Source: Cereibacter_A azotoformans (GTDB lineage Bacteria; Pseudomonadota; Alphaproteobacteria; Rhodobacterales; Rhodobacteraceae). From it: a DNA stretch of 64,000 bases. This document shows, in pieces, positions 8,864 to 16,782 of this stretch (position 1 is the stretch's first letter; the number at the start of each line of letters is the position of its first letter). The stretch is from the NCBI RefSeq assembly GCF_003050905.1, contig NZ_QAOT01000019.1. The stretch is one strand, 5' to 3'. Under the pieces are notes generated by a model. It was not told the DNA's origin. It saw nothing but the letters and a program-made list of their open reading frames with translations, and searched no databases. A program made the translations under genes and the position numbers.

Positions 8864-9073
8864 TCATTTCCGGCCGGATTTCCGCACCGGCTTGGGCGCC
8901 GCGGGCAAGGCCGCGAGCGTCGCGTCGCGTTCGAGCCGGGCGGCCCGCTGGCGTGCGACCTGCGCATTCCGCGCATCTGTTTCGGCGGCGACAATTGCCT
9001 TGGAGGCAGCGTCGGCGCGCTGTGCGGCATGACCAGGGCCGGCGCGAACGGGGTCGGGCTTGGAGGATCGCAT
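8864..9073 (-). CDS. Small basic helical protein, hypothetical
   Basis: A 69-residue protein starting at ATG 9073 behind AAGGAACAGCC. The centre is an Ala/Arg/Glu-rich helix (SKAIVAAETDARNAQVARQR) and the tail is basic (PKPVRKSGRK), reminiscent of small nucleic-acid-associated proteins. A longer reading to 9157 exists but lacks a ribosome-binding site. Function unknown. Confidence 0.5.
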   Translation of the reverse strand: MRSSKPDPVRAGPGHAAQRADAASKAIVAAETDARNAQVARQRAARLERDATLAALPAAPKPVRKSGRK

Positions 9074-9172
9074 GGCTGTTCCTTGTTCTGTCATCGAGGT
9101 CCGTGGTCTCGCGCACATTCCGGCCGCCGCCGGGACGCGGGCGGATGCACCCGCCATCCCGCGTCGTGCCGT

Positions 9173-9316
9173 TCAGGGCTTCTTCAGGGTCCCCGAGCCC
9201 GACGACGGCGCCAAGGCCGTGTGGGTGCGCGTCACCGTAACGACGGCGGGCGCCTTCTTCGGCTGTTTCGGCTTTTTCGTCTGCCGGTTTCCGCGGATGT
9301 TCATGCCTTTGGCCAT
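9173..9316 (-). CDS. 47-residue Lys-rich small protein
   Basis: A short gene, ATG 9316 behind GGAGAGCCCC. It begins MAKGMNIRGNRQTKKPKQPK and ends with TLKKP. The NIRGNRxxKKPK opening is shared by a widespread family of very small proteobacterial proteins of unknown function. It lies upstream of, and on the same strand as, the 69-residue basic protein; the two may be co-transcribed. Translation is inferred from the ribosome-binding site and family-like N-terminus. Confidence 0.55.
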   Translation of the reverse strand: MAKGMNIRGNRQTKKPKQPKKAPAVVTVTRTHTALAPSSGSGTLKKP

Positions 9317-9597
9317 GGGGCTCTCCGGTTGAAGGGGTTCCGGCAGGCACGCGCCGGTCGAGGCTGCAGGAGGGAAGCCGCAGGGATTTTCGGGAAGAAG
9401 CGGGCTTCAAGAGGCGCCTCCAGTCCCGGCCCTGGTCCGAAAGGCGGCGCGGTGCAGGACCCGTGCCCTGGCTCGATATGGGAACGACAGATCCCGAACA
9501 CAAGGGCCGCCGAGATCCGGCCCTTCAGGACGGCGCGCCATGCGACGCACAACGGCCCGCATCAGCGCTGCACGGTTGCTTGCAAAGGAGAGTTGCC

Positions 9598-9873
9598 ATG
9601 AAACGGCGCACCTTCCACTGGAATGTTTCCTTCCAGGCCGCGTTCCGCCTGGGTGGCAACCTGTTCCCACCGGGGACGTACGAGATCTGGGCCGAGGTCG
9701 ATGCCAGCCATCAACCGAAGGAAGTTTGCTGGCGGGAGATCCAGTTCTACATCACGATCGAGCACTGGAACCGGCGCGAGCGGCGTCCAATCGATCTCCG
9801 CGCCCTGGATGGTGCCCTGCGCCGGGATCGTGCCGCGGTCGCGAATGCAAATGTCGTCCCGTCGGACCTGTGA
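9598..9873 (+). CDS. Hypothetical protein, paralogue of the next gene
   Basis: A 91-residue soluble protein starting at ATG 9598 with a strong AAAGGAGAG ribosome-binding site. It has no signal peptide. The pattern F-RL-G-N-LFPPGTYEIWAEVD and, later, LRALDGALRRDRA matches FRLPGFDGELPAGRYQLDTE and DIDAAVARDEA in the downstream gene, so the two appear to be diverged tandem duplicates. Function unknown; the PxGxYxxxTE-like core suggests a small beta-structured domain. Confidence 0.65.
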   Translation: MKRRTFHWNVSFQAAFRLGGNLFPPGTYEIWAEVDASHQPKEVCWREIQFYITIEHWNRRERRPIDLRALDGALRRDRAAVANANVVPSDL

Positions 9874-9969
9874 ATACCGGCACCGCGCGGACGACCGCTC
9901 CGGACGCTCGTCGGGCATGAAGCGCCTCAGCGGGTCGCGAGCGGACCCCGAGACAGGAGGAGGACCATC

Positions 9970-10344
9970 ATGGCCGACCGCATCGTCCGATCCACCGCGG
10001 TGTTCCTGCGGCCGTTCCGCCTGCCCGGCTTTGATGGTGAGCTTCCGGCCGGCCGCTATCAGCTGGATACCGAGATCCGGGCCCCGGCGGGCATGACGGA
10101 TCCGGCGGCATGGCGGGCATCGGTTGTGGTCCATCTTCATCCCGCCGCGAACATGCCCAACCTCGCCCGGGCCCTGACCGTGCGGCTGGCGGACATCGAC
10201 GCGGCGGTCGCGCGCGACGAAGCGTCGGGCCAGTCGCTCGACCGGTTCTTCCTGCAGGCGATGCTGGACGATCCCATGATCCGGATGGTCATGGAGGCTG
10301 ACGGAGTGACCGAGGCCGACCTGCGCCGCCTCTACGAGCCGTGA
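9970..10344 (+). CDS. Hypothetical protein, paralogue of the previous gene
   Basis: A 124-residue soluble protein, ATG 9970 behind GGAGGAGGACC. The N-terminal half (FRLPGFDGELPAGRYQLDTE) is beta-rich and shared with the gene just upstream; the C-terminal half (LDRFFLQAMLDDPMIRMVME and a closing DLRRLYEP) is helical and absent there. Both genes have strong ribosome-binding sites and the same strand, 96 bases apart. I know no function for the family. Confidence 0.7.
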   Translation: MADRIVRSTAVFLRPFRLPGFDGELPAGRYQLDTEIRAPAGMTDPAAWRASVVVHLHPAANMPNLARALTVRLADIDAAVARDEASGQSLDRFFLQAMLDDPMIRMVMEADGVTEADLRRLYEP

Positions 10345-10469
10345 CCCATCCCGGGATGGGTCGAAGCCCCCGCTCGGGATACATGGCGCGAAGGACCCCT
10401 GTGGCTCCTGCTTCCGGCGCGGCGATATTCTGTTTTCCATCGAGGCTTGTCTTGACGGGCGATGTCTGT

Positions 10470-10595
10470 CATCAAGGTGGGGCAAAGCATCTTCTTTCGA
10501 CCTTCTGTTTCCTTGCGGCTTCAGTTGCGACTCTGACGAAACTGAGCCAGGCCACCGCATCAAGCGGGTGGCGCACAAGACAAGGAAACATCACG
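10470..10595 (+). promoter_or_regulatory. Structured cspA leader RNA, copy 1
   Basis: About 125 bases before the CspA start that are nearly identical to the leader of the second CspA gene (63018-63140). Two helices can be drawn: UCAGUU 10521-10526 with AACUGA 10540-10545, and GCCACC 10551-10556 with GGUGGC 10567-10572. In the other copy the second helix is GCCAUC/GAUGGC, a compensatory C-G to U-A change. The second helix ends 9 bases before the AAGGA ribosome-binding site, consistent with temperature-dependent control like that of other cspA leaders. Confidence 0.65.
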
Positions 10596-10802
10596 ATGGC
10601 CAACGGCACCGTGAAATGGTTCAACGCCACCAAAGGCTTCGGCTTCATCGCCCCGACGGGCGGCTCCAAGGACGTGTTCGTTCACGTCACCGCGCTTGAA
10701 CGCGCCGGCATCCGGCAGCTCAACGACGGGCAGACCGTCACCTTCGACCTCGAGCGTGACCGCAACGGTCGCGAGTCGGCGACGAACCTCGTTCTCGCCT
10801 GA
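10596..10802 (+). CDS. CspA-family cold shock protein, copy 1
   Basis: A 68-residue single-domain OB-fold RNA/DNA chaperone. RNP1 KGFGFI (residues 13-18) and RNP2 VFVHV (27-31) are intact. It differs from the copy at 63141 by only a handful of residues (for example NATKG versus NTTKG). The start is ATG 10596, fixed by AAGGA and by the conserved MANGTVKWFN opening. A strong terminator follows. Cold-shock proteins melt RNA structure; expression here is probably set by the leader RNA. Confidence 0.95.
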   Translation: MANGTVKWFNATKGFGFIAPTGGSKDVFVHVTALERAGIRQLNDGQTVTFDLERDRNGRESATNLVLA

Positions 10803-10827
10803 TCGAACCATCTTCGGATCGACATGG

Positions 10828-10854
10828 ACGGGCGGCCTATGGCCGCCCGTTTTG
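10828..10854 (+). terminator. Intrinsic terminator after cspA copy 1
   Basis: A 10-bp perfect stem (ACGGGCGGCC with GGCCGCCCGT), a TAT loop and a TTT run right after. Nearly the same hairpin closes the second cspA gene. Confidence 0.85.
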
Positions 10855-10986
10855 CTTGCAGAGTATCCATGGGGTATCGGTCGGCGGCAACCGCGAAGGG
10901 TCGGGCCGTGACGTTCCGCCAATGGCCCCCCGCAGACAGTCGGCCGCAAACGCCGCCCAGATCCCGCGCGCGAGCAGGGTGGCCGT

Positions 10987-11216
10987 TCACGCCAACCCGA
11001 CGGCGCGCCCCAAGGCGTCGAGCAGACGCCACGGGTGGACCGGCTTGCCGACACTCTCGGCGCTCGCCAGAGCCTCGCCGCCGTCAAAGCCCGTGGAGGC
11101 GCAGGCCGAGCCGAGCGCGAAGGGCATCCCGGATTTCGAAGCCGCACGGCGACCGGCACCACCAGCTTGCCGCGCAGGTTCAGATCGAGCGTTGCCACAT
11201 CGGGATGCGCGCTGGA
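10987..11216 (-). pseudogene. Response-regulator receiver domain, truncated and frameshifted
   Basis: The second half of a single-domain receiver. Read on the minus strand: HPDVATLDLNLRGKLVVPVA carries the phospho-acceptor Asp in LDLNL. A frameshift of about two bases near 11140 leads to GMPFALGSACASTGFDG, and the end GKPVHPWRLLDALGRAV holds the conserved Lys-Pro. The wording fits the stand-alone receivers that accompany HWE kinases in alphaproteobacteria. The first half is missing; the sequence before it belongs to an unrelated signal-peptide fragment. Confidence 0.65.
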
Positions 11217-11357
11217 TCGGCTGGCCCACCGCGGCCTCGGGCAGGGGCAGGACCGAGGGGCCGAACTGGCCCGGCCCGGCGTCCTGCGCCAGCGCCGCGG
11301 CGCCCGTCAGCACAAGGCCGCAGGCCGCGGCGAGGGTCGGTCCGCCGCGACGGCCCA
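11217..11357 (-). other. Signal-peptide-like fragment of a lost secreted protein
   Basis: From a GTG near 11357 the minus strand reads a basic start, a hydrophobic core (LAAACGLVLTGAAALA), an AQ cleavage-like site and then GPSVLPLPEAAVGQP. This looks like the 5' end of an exported protein that was joined by deletion to the receiver-domain remnant, since the frame then enters that remnant out of phase. It is too short to name. Confidence 0.3.
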
Positions 11358-11359
11358 CC

Positions 11360-12154
11360 TCACGACCCGAACAGGCGCACCACGGTGCCGCCGCCATGGA
11401 CGTTGATCGTCTGCCCGCTGACCCAGGAGGCGGCGGGCGAGCAGAGCCAGAGCATGGCGTTGGCAATGTCCTGCGGCCGGCCGGGATGCCCGATCAGGTT
11501 GTCGGGATGCATCATCCGCTCCTGCATCTCGGGCGTGATCCCGGCGCTGGCATAGCCCTCGGTGATCACCGTCCCGATCAGGATCGAGTTCACGCGGACC
11601 CGCCGGGCCAGCATGTGCGCGAGCGAGACCATCATCTGGTTCAGCGCCGCCTTGGCCGTCGCGTAGGGCAGGATGTCACTGGCCGGCACCGCCGACGAGA
11701 ACGAGCCCGAATTGGTGATCGAGGCGTTCTTCGCCTTCTCGAGCCAGGGCAGGCAGGCCATGCTCATGCGGTAGGCGCTGATCGTGTTCAGCTTGTAGGA
11801 GGCGAGGAATTCGTCCTCGGGGATCGCGGCCGGGTCCGGCTGCCGCCCGCCCCAGCCCACGTTGTTGACCAGCGTCGAGATGCCGCCGAAGGCCGCGACC
11901 GTCTCCTTCACCACCACATCGATGTCCGCGGCGTCCGTCACGTCGCAGGCCATGCCGCGGCAGTCGTTCCCGGTCTCGCGGGCGATTTTGGCGGCCGTTT
12001 CGTGGGCCATGTCGCCGTTCCGGTCGGCGATCATGACCCGGGCGCCCGCGCCCGACAGCGTCCGGGCGATCCCGGCGCCGATGTTCTGCGCGCCGCCGGT
12101 GATGATGACCGTGTGGCCGTCCATGCGGAATTCGGCAAAGGCGTCGAAGCTCAT
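11360..12154 (-). CDS. Short-chain dehydrogenase/reductase
   Basis: A 264-residue classical SDR. Cofactor motif TGGAQNIG at residues 19-26 and an Asp after the second strand (MIADRN), favouring NAD. NNVG at 97-100, and catalytic Tyr164/Lys168 in YATAK; the Ser lies near 149-151 in a TNSGS context. It follows the hdhA-like gene on the same strand 40 bases apart, and its C-terminus (CSPAASWVSGQTINVHGGG) resembles that protein, so the two are probably relatives working on related alcohol or steroid-like substrates. Its own substrate is unknown. Confidence 0.85.
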   Translation of the reverse strand: MSFDAFAEFRMDGHTVIITGGAQNIGAGIARTLSGAGARVMIADRNGDMAHETAAKIARETGNDCRGMACDVTDAADIDVVVKETVAAFGGISTLVNNVGWGGRQPDPAAIPEDEFLASYKLNTISAYRMSMACLPWLEKAKNASITNSGSFSSAVPASDILPYATAKAALNQMMVSLAHMLARRVRVNSILIGTVITEGYASAGITPEMQERMMHPDNLIGHPGRPQDIANAMLWLCSPAASWVSGQTINVHGGGTVVRLFGS

Positions 12155-12194
12155 GGCGTGTCCTCGGCGATGGATGGGAAGGGTAAGGGCCGGG

Positions 12195-12962
12195 TCAGTC
12201 GAGTTCCTGCACGCCGCCGCCCGAGACGGTCAGGATCTGCCCGCTCACCCAGGCCGCCGCGGGCGAGCAGAGGTAGAGAGCGGCCGCGGCGATGTCGGCG
12301 GGCACGCCCAGCCGCTTGAGGGGCGTGTGCTTCAGCATCGCCGCCTCGACCTCGGGCGTGAGCACGGTGGCCAGCGCGTCGGTGCGGATCGCGCCCGGTG
12401 CGATGGCGTTGACGCGGATGTTCTTCGGCCCGAGATCGAAGGCGATGTTGCGGGTCAGGTGGCTGATCGCCGCCTTCGATGACCCGTAGGAGGCCATGCG
12501 CTGGTTCCTGTTCTCTCCCGACATGGACGAGATGTTCAGCACCGCACCGCCGCCCGCGGCCTCCATGTGCGGCACGGCCAGCTGTGTCAGCCGGAACGGG
12601 GCGAAGACGTTGAGCTCGTAGGCCCAGCGGAACTCCTCCATCGGCATGTCGAAGGGTTTCGGCCCGCCGCCCCCGGCGTTGTTGACAAGGATCGTGAGCC
12701 CGCCGAACCGATCGACCGCCGCCTGGACCGCGGCCTCCAGATCCTCTTCGCGCGTGACGTTGCAGGCGATCCCGACCGCCTGGCCGCCGGCGTCGCTGAT
12801 CGCCGTGGCGACCGATCCGGCCGTGTCCTGCCTGAGATCGCTGACCACGACCGAGGCGCCCGCGCCGGCGAACATCTCGGCGATGCCGCGGCCGATGCCG
12901 GCTCCGGCGCCCGTCACCAGCGCAATCTGCCCATCCAGCCTGAAAAGACCTGGGTCGAACAT
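12195..12962 (-). CDS. hdhA: 7-alpha-hydroxysteroid dehydrogenase-like SDR
   Basis: A 255-residue SDR very like E. coli HdhA from end to end as I remember that sequence: the start MFDPGLFRLDGQIALVTGAG, then VNNAGGGGPKPFDMPM, and the C-terminus SGQILTVSGGGVQEL. Cofactor motif TGAGAGIG is at residues 17-24 and the Ser146/Tyr159/Lys163 triad falls at the E. coli positions. HdhA oxidises the 7-alpha-hydroxyl of bile acids with NAD. In a free-living alphaproteobacterium the natural substrate may be another hydroxylated steroid or alcohol. It heads a two-gene SDR operon and is preceded on the same strand by a small regulator. Confidence 0.88.
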   Translation of the reverse strand: MFDPGLFRLDGQIALVTGAGAGIGRGIAEMFAGAGASVVVSDLRQDTAGSVATAISDAGGQAVGIACNVTREEDLEAAVQAAVDRFGGLTILVNNAGGGGPKPFDMPMEEFRWAYELNVFAPFRLTQLAVPHMEAAGGGAVLNISSMSGENRNQRMASYGSSKAAISHLTRNIAFDLGPKNIRVNAIAPGAIRTDALATVLTPEVEAAMLKHTPLKRLGVPADIAAAALYLCSPAAAWVSGQILTVSGGGVQELD

Positions 12963-13076
12963 ACCGACGTTCCCCCGAACATGACGATGGTTGGCGCGTC
13001 AAGAGGTAGCACGGCTTCGGGCAACCGCTGAGGGGGCACCTGCCCAAAATGGGCACCCCTGCGGCCTTGAGACGCC

Positions 13077-13580
13077 TCAGCCGCCGGGGCGATCGCACAG
13101 GGCCTCGAGATCGGCGACGAGTCGGGCGACGCGGCGGCGTGACCTCAGATCCACCTCGGCGAGGTCGCGGCGCACCCGCGTGTCCGTCCCGCTTTCGTCC
13201 GCGAGGATGAACCATCCCCCGTCCGCCGCCTGCGCGATCCAGCCCCGCTCCTCCATCCGCGCCAGCTTGCGCCGGACCGACTCGCGCGGGATCCCGGTCA
13301 CATCGGCCAGCCGGGAGGCCGAGACCGACATCCGCTCGGCCGGAACCGCGCGCGGGTCGCCTCCGGCCTCGCGGATCGCCCGCAGCCGGCGCTGGCCGAT
13401 CACCGCCAGCAGGAGCATCTTCTGCAGATCGCCCTCGAAGCTGCGCGCGAGATCGGTGAGATGGTCCACCACGAACTCCACGAAGGCATATTGGTAAATC
13501 GGATAATGTTCGGCGAACCGCTCGAGCAGAACCTCGGTCCGCCCGTCCCGATCGACCTCCGCTGCCCGTGTCCTGGCCAT
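13077..13580 (-). CDS. Winged helix-turn-helix regulator
   Basis: A 167-residue cytoplasmic protein. The N-terminal half is helical (AEHYPIYQYAFVEFVVDHL). The C-terminal half contains a winged helix: SASRLADVTGIPRESVRRKL, then ARMEERGWI and a wing GGWFILAD. Start chosen at ATG 13580, behind GAGGGGGG, rather than 18 codons upstream. It is 114 bases upstream of the two SDR genes on the same strand, and is a candidate regulator of them. I cannot place it in a named family; the HTH has some MarR/Crp-like character. Confidence 0.65.
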   Translation of the reverse strand: MARTRAAEVDRDGRTEVLLERFAEHYPIYQYAFVEFVVDHLTDLARSFEGDLQKMLLLAVIGQRRLRAIREAGGDPRAVPAERMSVSASRLADVTGIPRESVRRKLARMEERGWIAQAADGGWFILADESGTDTRVRRDLAEVDLRSRRRVARLVADLEALCDRPGG

Positions 13581-13780
13581 CGCTGACCCCCCCCTCGAAC
13601 CGCGCATCCCGGCAAACCGGTCCGGCCTGCGCAATGGAAGGGCACGGATGGCCTGCGTGACAACGGTTCTTTGGAGGTATCGCCTTTCGGCCCCTCCGGG
13701 CGCGGCGACCCTTGCCAGAGGGGGGCTTTCTCGTCCACATGCAGGTCGCAGCCCGCCGGATCGGGCAAAGGGGGTCCGTC

Positions 13781-14074
13781 ATGCGTTACATGTTCCGTCC
13801 CGTGCTGGCAGCCATTCTGCTCGTGGCCGGTTGCGCTGGCGACGCAGGCGGCATGGGCAGCCGGGTCACCGTCGAACGCGCGGGAGGCGAGCTTCTGAAG
13901 CTCCGCGCCGGGCCGGGGCTGGGCTATCGTGTTCTCCTCGGCCTGCCGGATGGCACGGCCCTCGTGCGCCACGGGTGCGTGACCGAGGTGGGCCAACGCT
14001 GGTGCCGGGTCTCGCTGGTCGAGGCGCCGCGCCTGACCGGCTATGTCGCGGCCGACTATCTGTCCCGGCGCTGA
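13781..14074 (+). CDS. SH3-domain lipoprotein
   Basis: A 97-residue protein with a lipoprotein signal: MRYMFRPVLAAILLVAGC, with the lipobox LVAGC and Cys18. Behind it is one bacterial SH3 domain: LLKLRAGPGLGYRVLLGLPD, then VTEVGQRWCRVSL and GYVAADYLSRR. Two Cys residues (CVTEV, WCRV) may form a disulfide. SH3b domains bind cell-wall peptides; this is probably anchored in the outer membrane facing the periplasm. Start fixed by AAAGGGGG. No operon partner. Confidence 0.8.
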   Translation: MRYMFRPVLAAILLVAGCAGDAGGMGSRVTVERAGGELLKLRAGPGLGYRVLLGLPDGTALVRHGCVTEVGQRWCRVSLVEAPRLTGYVAADYLSRR

Positions 14075-14249
14075 CCCTTGGGCGCCTGCGGCCCGACAGG
14101 CAGCCGATGCCGCACGGTGGCACCCGGTCCGCACGTCCGACTGAAACGCCATTGGTTCACCGCCGGCACACGATTATGCACGGCCGGGTTTCCCGAATGA
14201 CTGGGGCGCCCGCGGTCATCGGGACCCGCCCCCTGCGGGAGCCCTCCGC

Positions 14250-15137
14250 ATGAAGGCGCTGGCCGCCCCGACCGGCGAGCCGCTGGGCATTGTGCTGCGC
14301 ATCGGCTCGACGCTCGCCTTTGCGGCGATGGGCGCCTGCATCAAGGCCCTGGGCGACGGCGTGCCGCTGGGGCAGGTGGTGTTCTTCCGGTCGGCCGTGG
14401 CGCTGGTGCCGCTGGCCCTCTTCCTGTGGTGGTGCGGCGGCATCCGCGAGGGGATCGCGACGCGCCGCCCGCTGGGCCACATCGGCCGCTGCCTGATGGG
14501 CGCCGCGGCCATGTTCACCTCCTTCGCAACGATCCGGCTGCTGCCCCTCGCCGAGGCGACGATGCTCTCCTATCTCGCGCCCGTCATGCTGGCGCTGCTG
14601 GGCTGGGCCCTGCTGGATGAGCGGCTTGGGCCGCGGCGGCTGGGCGGCGTGGCGCTTGGCCTCGGCGGAGGGGTGGCCTTCTGCCTGCCGGCCTTCTCCG
14701 GCAGCCTGCCCGCGGGGGCGGGGGTGGGCGTGACGCTGGGGCTTGTGACCGCCGTCCTGACGGCCGGCGCGCTGATCCAGGTGCGGCGTCTGACGCTGGC
14801 CGGAGAGCGCGCAGGCGCCATCGCCTTCTGGTTTGCCGTGGTCTCGGCGTTCGCGGGCCTCGCCACGCTGCCGATGGGCTGGACCTGGCCCGGAGCTGCG
14901 CAGGCGATGCTGCTGGTCGGTGCGGGCGTCTCGGGCGGCGTCGCGCACATCCTGATGACGCTGTCCTTCCGCCACGCCGAGGCCGCGGCCCTTGCGCCGT
15001 TCGAATATCTCTCGATCCTCTGGGCCGCGGCGGCGGGTGTGCTGTTCTTTGCCGAAGTCCCCGGCGCGACCTTCCTTCTGGCCGGGCCGCTGATTCTGGC
15101 CGGCGCGGTCATCGCCTCGTCGCGGGGGCGGTCGTGA
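14250..15137 (+). CDS. EamA/DMT-family exporter
   Basis: A 295-residue inner-membrane protein with ten predicted helices arranged as two EamA repeats. Family wording includes GACIKALGDGVPLGQVVFFR near residues 30-50 and FRHAEAAALAPFEYLSILWA near 245-265, both typical of the RhaT/YdcZ-like exporters of alphaproteobacteria. Start ATG 14250, behind GGGAG. Substrates of this family range from amino acids to riboflavin; none is indicated here, and the gene stands alone. Confidence 0.85.
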   Translation: MKALAAPTGEPLGIVLRIGSTLAFAAMGACIKALGDGVPLGQVVFFRSAVALVPLALFLWWCGGIREGIATRRPLGHIGRCLMGAAAMFTSFATIRLLPLAEATMLSYLAPVMLALLGWALLDERLGPRRLGGVALGLGGGVAFCLPAFSGSLPAGAGVGVTLGLVTAVLTAGALIQVRRLTLAGERAGAIAFWFAVVSAFAGLATLPMGWTWPGAAQAMLLVGAGVSGGVAHILMTLSFRHAEAAALAPFEYLSILWAAAAGVLFFAEVPGATFLLAGPLILAGAVIASSRGRS

Positions 15138-15300
15138 CGCTGGCGCCCGAAGTGTCAGGACGGATCCCGGAGACCGGCGTCGGCTTTCGCCCTAGCAAGC
15201 GGGTGGGGAAGGGGGCGCTGCTTGTGGCGCCCGATCCGTGGCCGTTCTGGGGCTGCCGGCGCTTTGTGCCCGGTCCCGCGCGGGCCGCGGCCGCCTCCGC

Positions 15301-16539
15301 CTAGCGGCCAGCGGTCGCCAGCGCCAGCCCGTCCACCACGGCGGTGAAGGCCTCGGCGCTCTCGATCCGGGCCGCGGGGCAGAGCGCGCGCGCCTCCTCG
15401 GCCACCAGACGCATCAGGCTCGACCCGCCGACGAGGATCACCACCGCCACGTCCGACGGCGCGACCCCGGCCTTCCGGCAGGTCTCGGCCGCCGCGTCGC
15501 GGATCAGGTCCCGATGCCGGGCGAGGGCCGCGTCCAGCGAGGCGCCGGTGATCTCGGCATAGAGCCCGTGCTCGATCCGGCCCATGCGGATCATCGCGCC
15601 GGGGCGGCCGGCGTTGGCGTCGATCTTGCCGCGCTCGACGGCAAAGGCGAGATCATGGCCCAACTCATGCTCCAGCACCTCGGCCAGACGGCCGAGCTTG
15701 CCCGGCTCAACCGCGCGCTTCGCGAGCCCGGCCACGGCCTGACGGGTCTCGCGCGTGTAGAGGAAGGGGATCTTCTCCCATGTGGCGAGATCGAGATAGA
15801 GGTCGTTCGGCATCGGCAGGCGGCCGGGTCCGAACTCGCGGCGCAGTTCTCCGCCGCTGCCCAGAAGCGGCATGGCATGGGAAAGTGAGATCGCGCGGTC
15901 GAAGTCAGTGCCGCCCAGCCGGATCCCGTGGCTGGCGAGGATCCGGCAGCGCCCCTCCTCGCCTTGAAACAGCGTGAAATCCGAGGTGCCGCCCCCGATG
16001 TCGAGGATCAGGCCGGTCTCGCCCTCGCGGCCGAGGCCGTGGCTGGCCAGCGCCGCCGCCTCGGGCTCGAAGAGGAAGGCCACCTCCTCAAAGCCCGCGG
16101 CCCGGTAGCAGGCGCGCAGATCGGCCTCGGCGCGGGCATCGCGGTCGGGGTCTGGGTGGAAATGCACCGGCCGGCCCGACAGGACGCGCGGCAGGGGACG
16201 GCCGACCTCGGCCTCGGCGCGCCGCTTCACCTCGGCCAGGAACTCGGTCACCACATCGGCCAGCCTGCGCCGCCGGCGGCCGATCAGGCGCGGTTCCTGC
16301 AGGAGGGGCGCGCCGAGCACGCTTTTCAGCGCGCGCATGTAGCGGCCCTCGTCGCCTGCGACCAGCGCCGCACCGGCGGCCGCCCCGATCCGCATCGGCC
16401 CGCCATCGGCGGGGAAGAAGACGGCCGTGGGCAGCGTCTCGCCCTCGCCCGCGAGGCAGATCCGCCGGGGCCGACCCTCCTCCAGCACCGCCGCGGCCGA
16501 GTTGGAGGTGCCGAAGTCGAGGGCGAGCGTGTCGTTCAT
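15301..16539 (-). CDS. yegD: Hsp70-family protein, YegD-like
   Basis: A 412-residue protein with the actin/Hsp70 ATPase fold only. LALDFGTSNSAAA (residues 5-17) is the phosphate-1 motif, LILDIGGGTSDFTLF the phosphate-2 motif near residue 190, and VILVGGSSLMRLV the adenosine motif near 375. The peptide-binding domain and lid of DnaK are missing, as in E. coli YegD, which has a similar length. Start ATG 16539, behind AGAGGAAG. No DnaJ or GrpE partner is adjacent. Role unproven; divergent from a surface-lipoprotein pair. Confidence 0.85.
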   Translation of the reverse strand: MNDTLALDFGTSNSAAAVLEEGRPRRICLAGEGETLPTAVFFPADGGPMRIGAAAGAALVAGDEGRYMRALKSVLGAPLLQEPRLIGRRRRRLADVVTEFLAEVKRRAEAEVGRPLPRVLSGRPVHFHPDPDRDARAEADLRACYRAAGFEEVAFLFEPEAAALASHGLGREGETGLILDIGGGTSDFTLFQGEEGRCRILASHGIRLGGTDFDRAISLSHAMPLLGSGGELRREFGPGRLPMPNDLYLDLATWEKIPFLYTRETRQAVAGLAKRAVEPGKLGRLAEVLEHELGHDLAFAVERGKIDANAGRPGAMIRMGRIEHGLYAEITGASLDAALARHRDLIRDAAAETCRKAGVAPSDVAVVILVGGSSLMRLVAEEARALCPAARIESAEAFTAVVDGLALATAGR

Positions 16540-16782
16540 GGCGGTCTTCCTCTGCGGCAGGGCGCGCGGGTTACCCGGCCGCGGCGCGCTCGGCAAGCCC
16601 GGAAAACGGCGACGGGGCCGGGGGGGGGGCGTCTTTCTCATGCCGGCAAGTTCGCCACGATCGGCCAGGAAATTCTCATGCCGGCTTGCAACCGGAGCCG
16701 TCCGGGGGTCCAGATGGCCGGGCCCCGGCGGAGCCTCTGCCGGCGGCAGGGGCGATCCGAAGGCGGAAGGGACGGATTTCAG

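Noticed and set aside
13712..13780. Longer N-terminus for the SH3 lipoprotein (start at 13712)
   Set aside because: It would bury the lipoprotein signal peptide; ATG 13781 has a ribosome-binding site and a correct lipobox distance.
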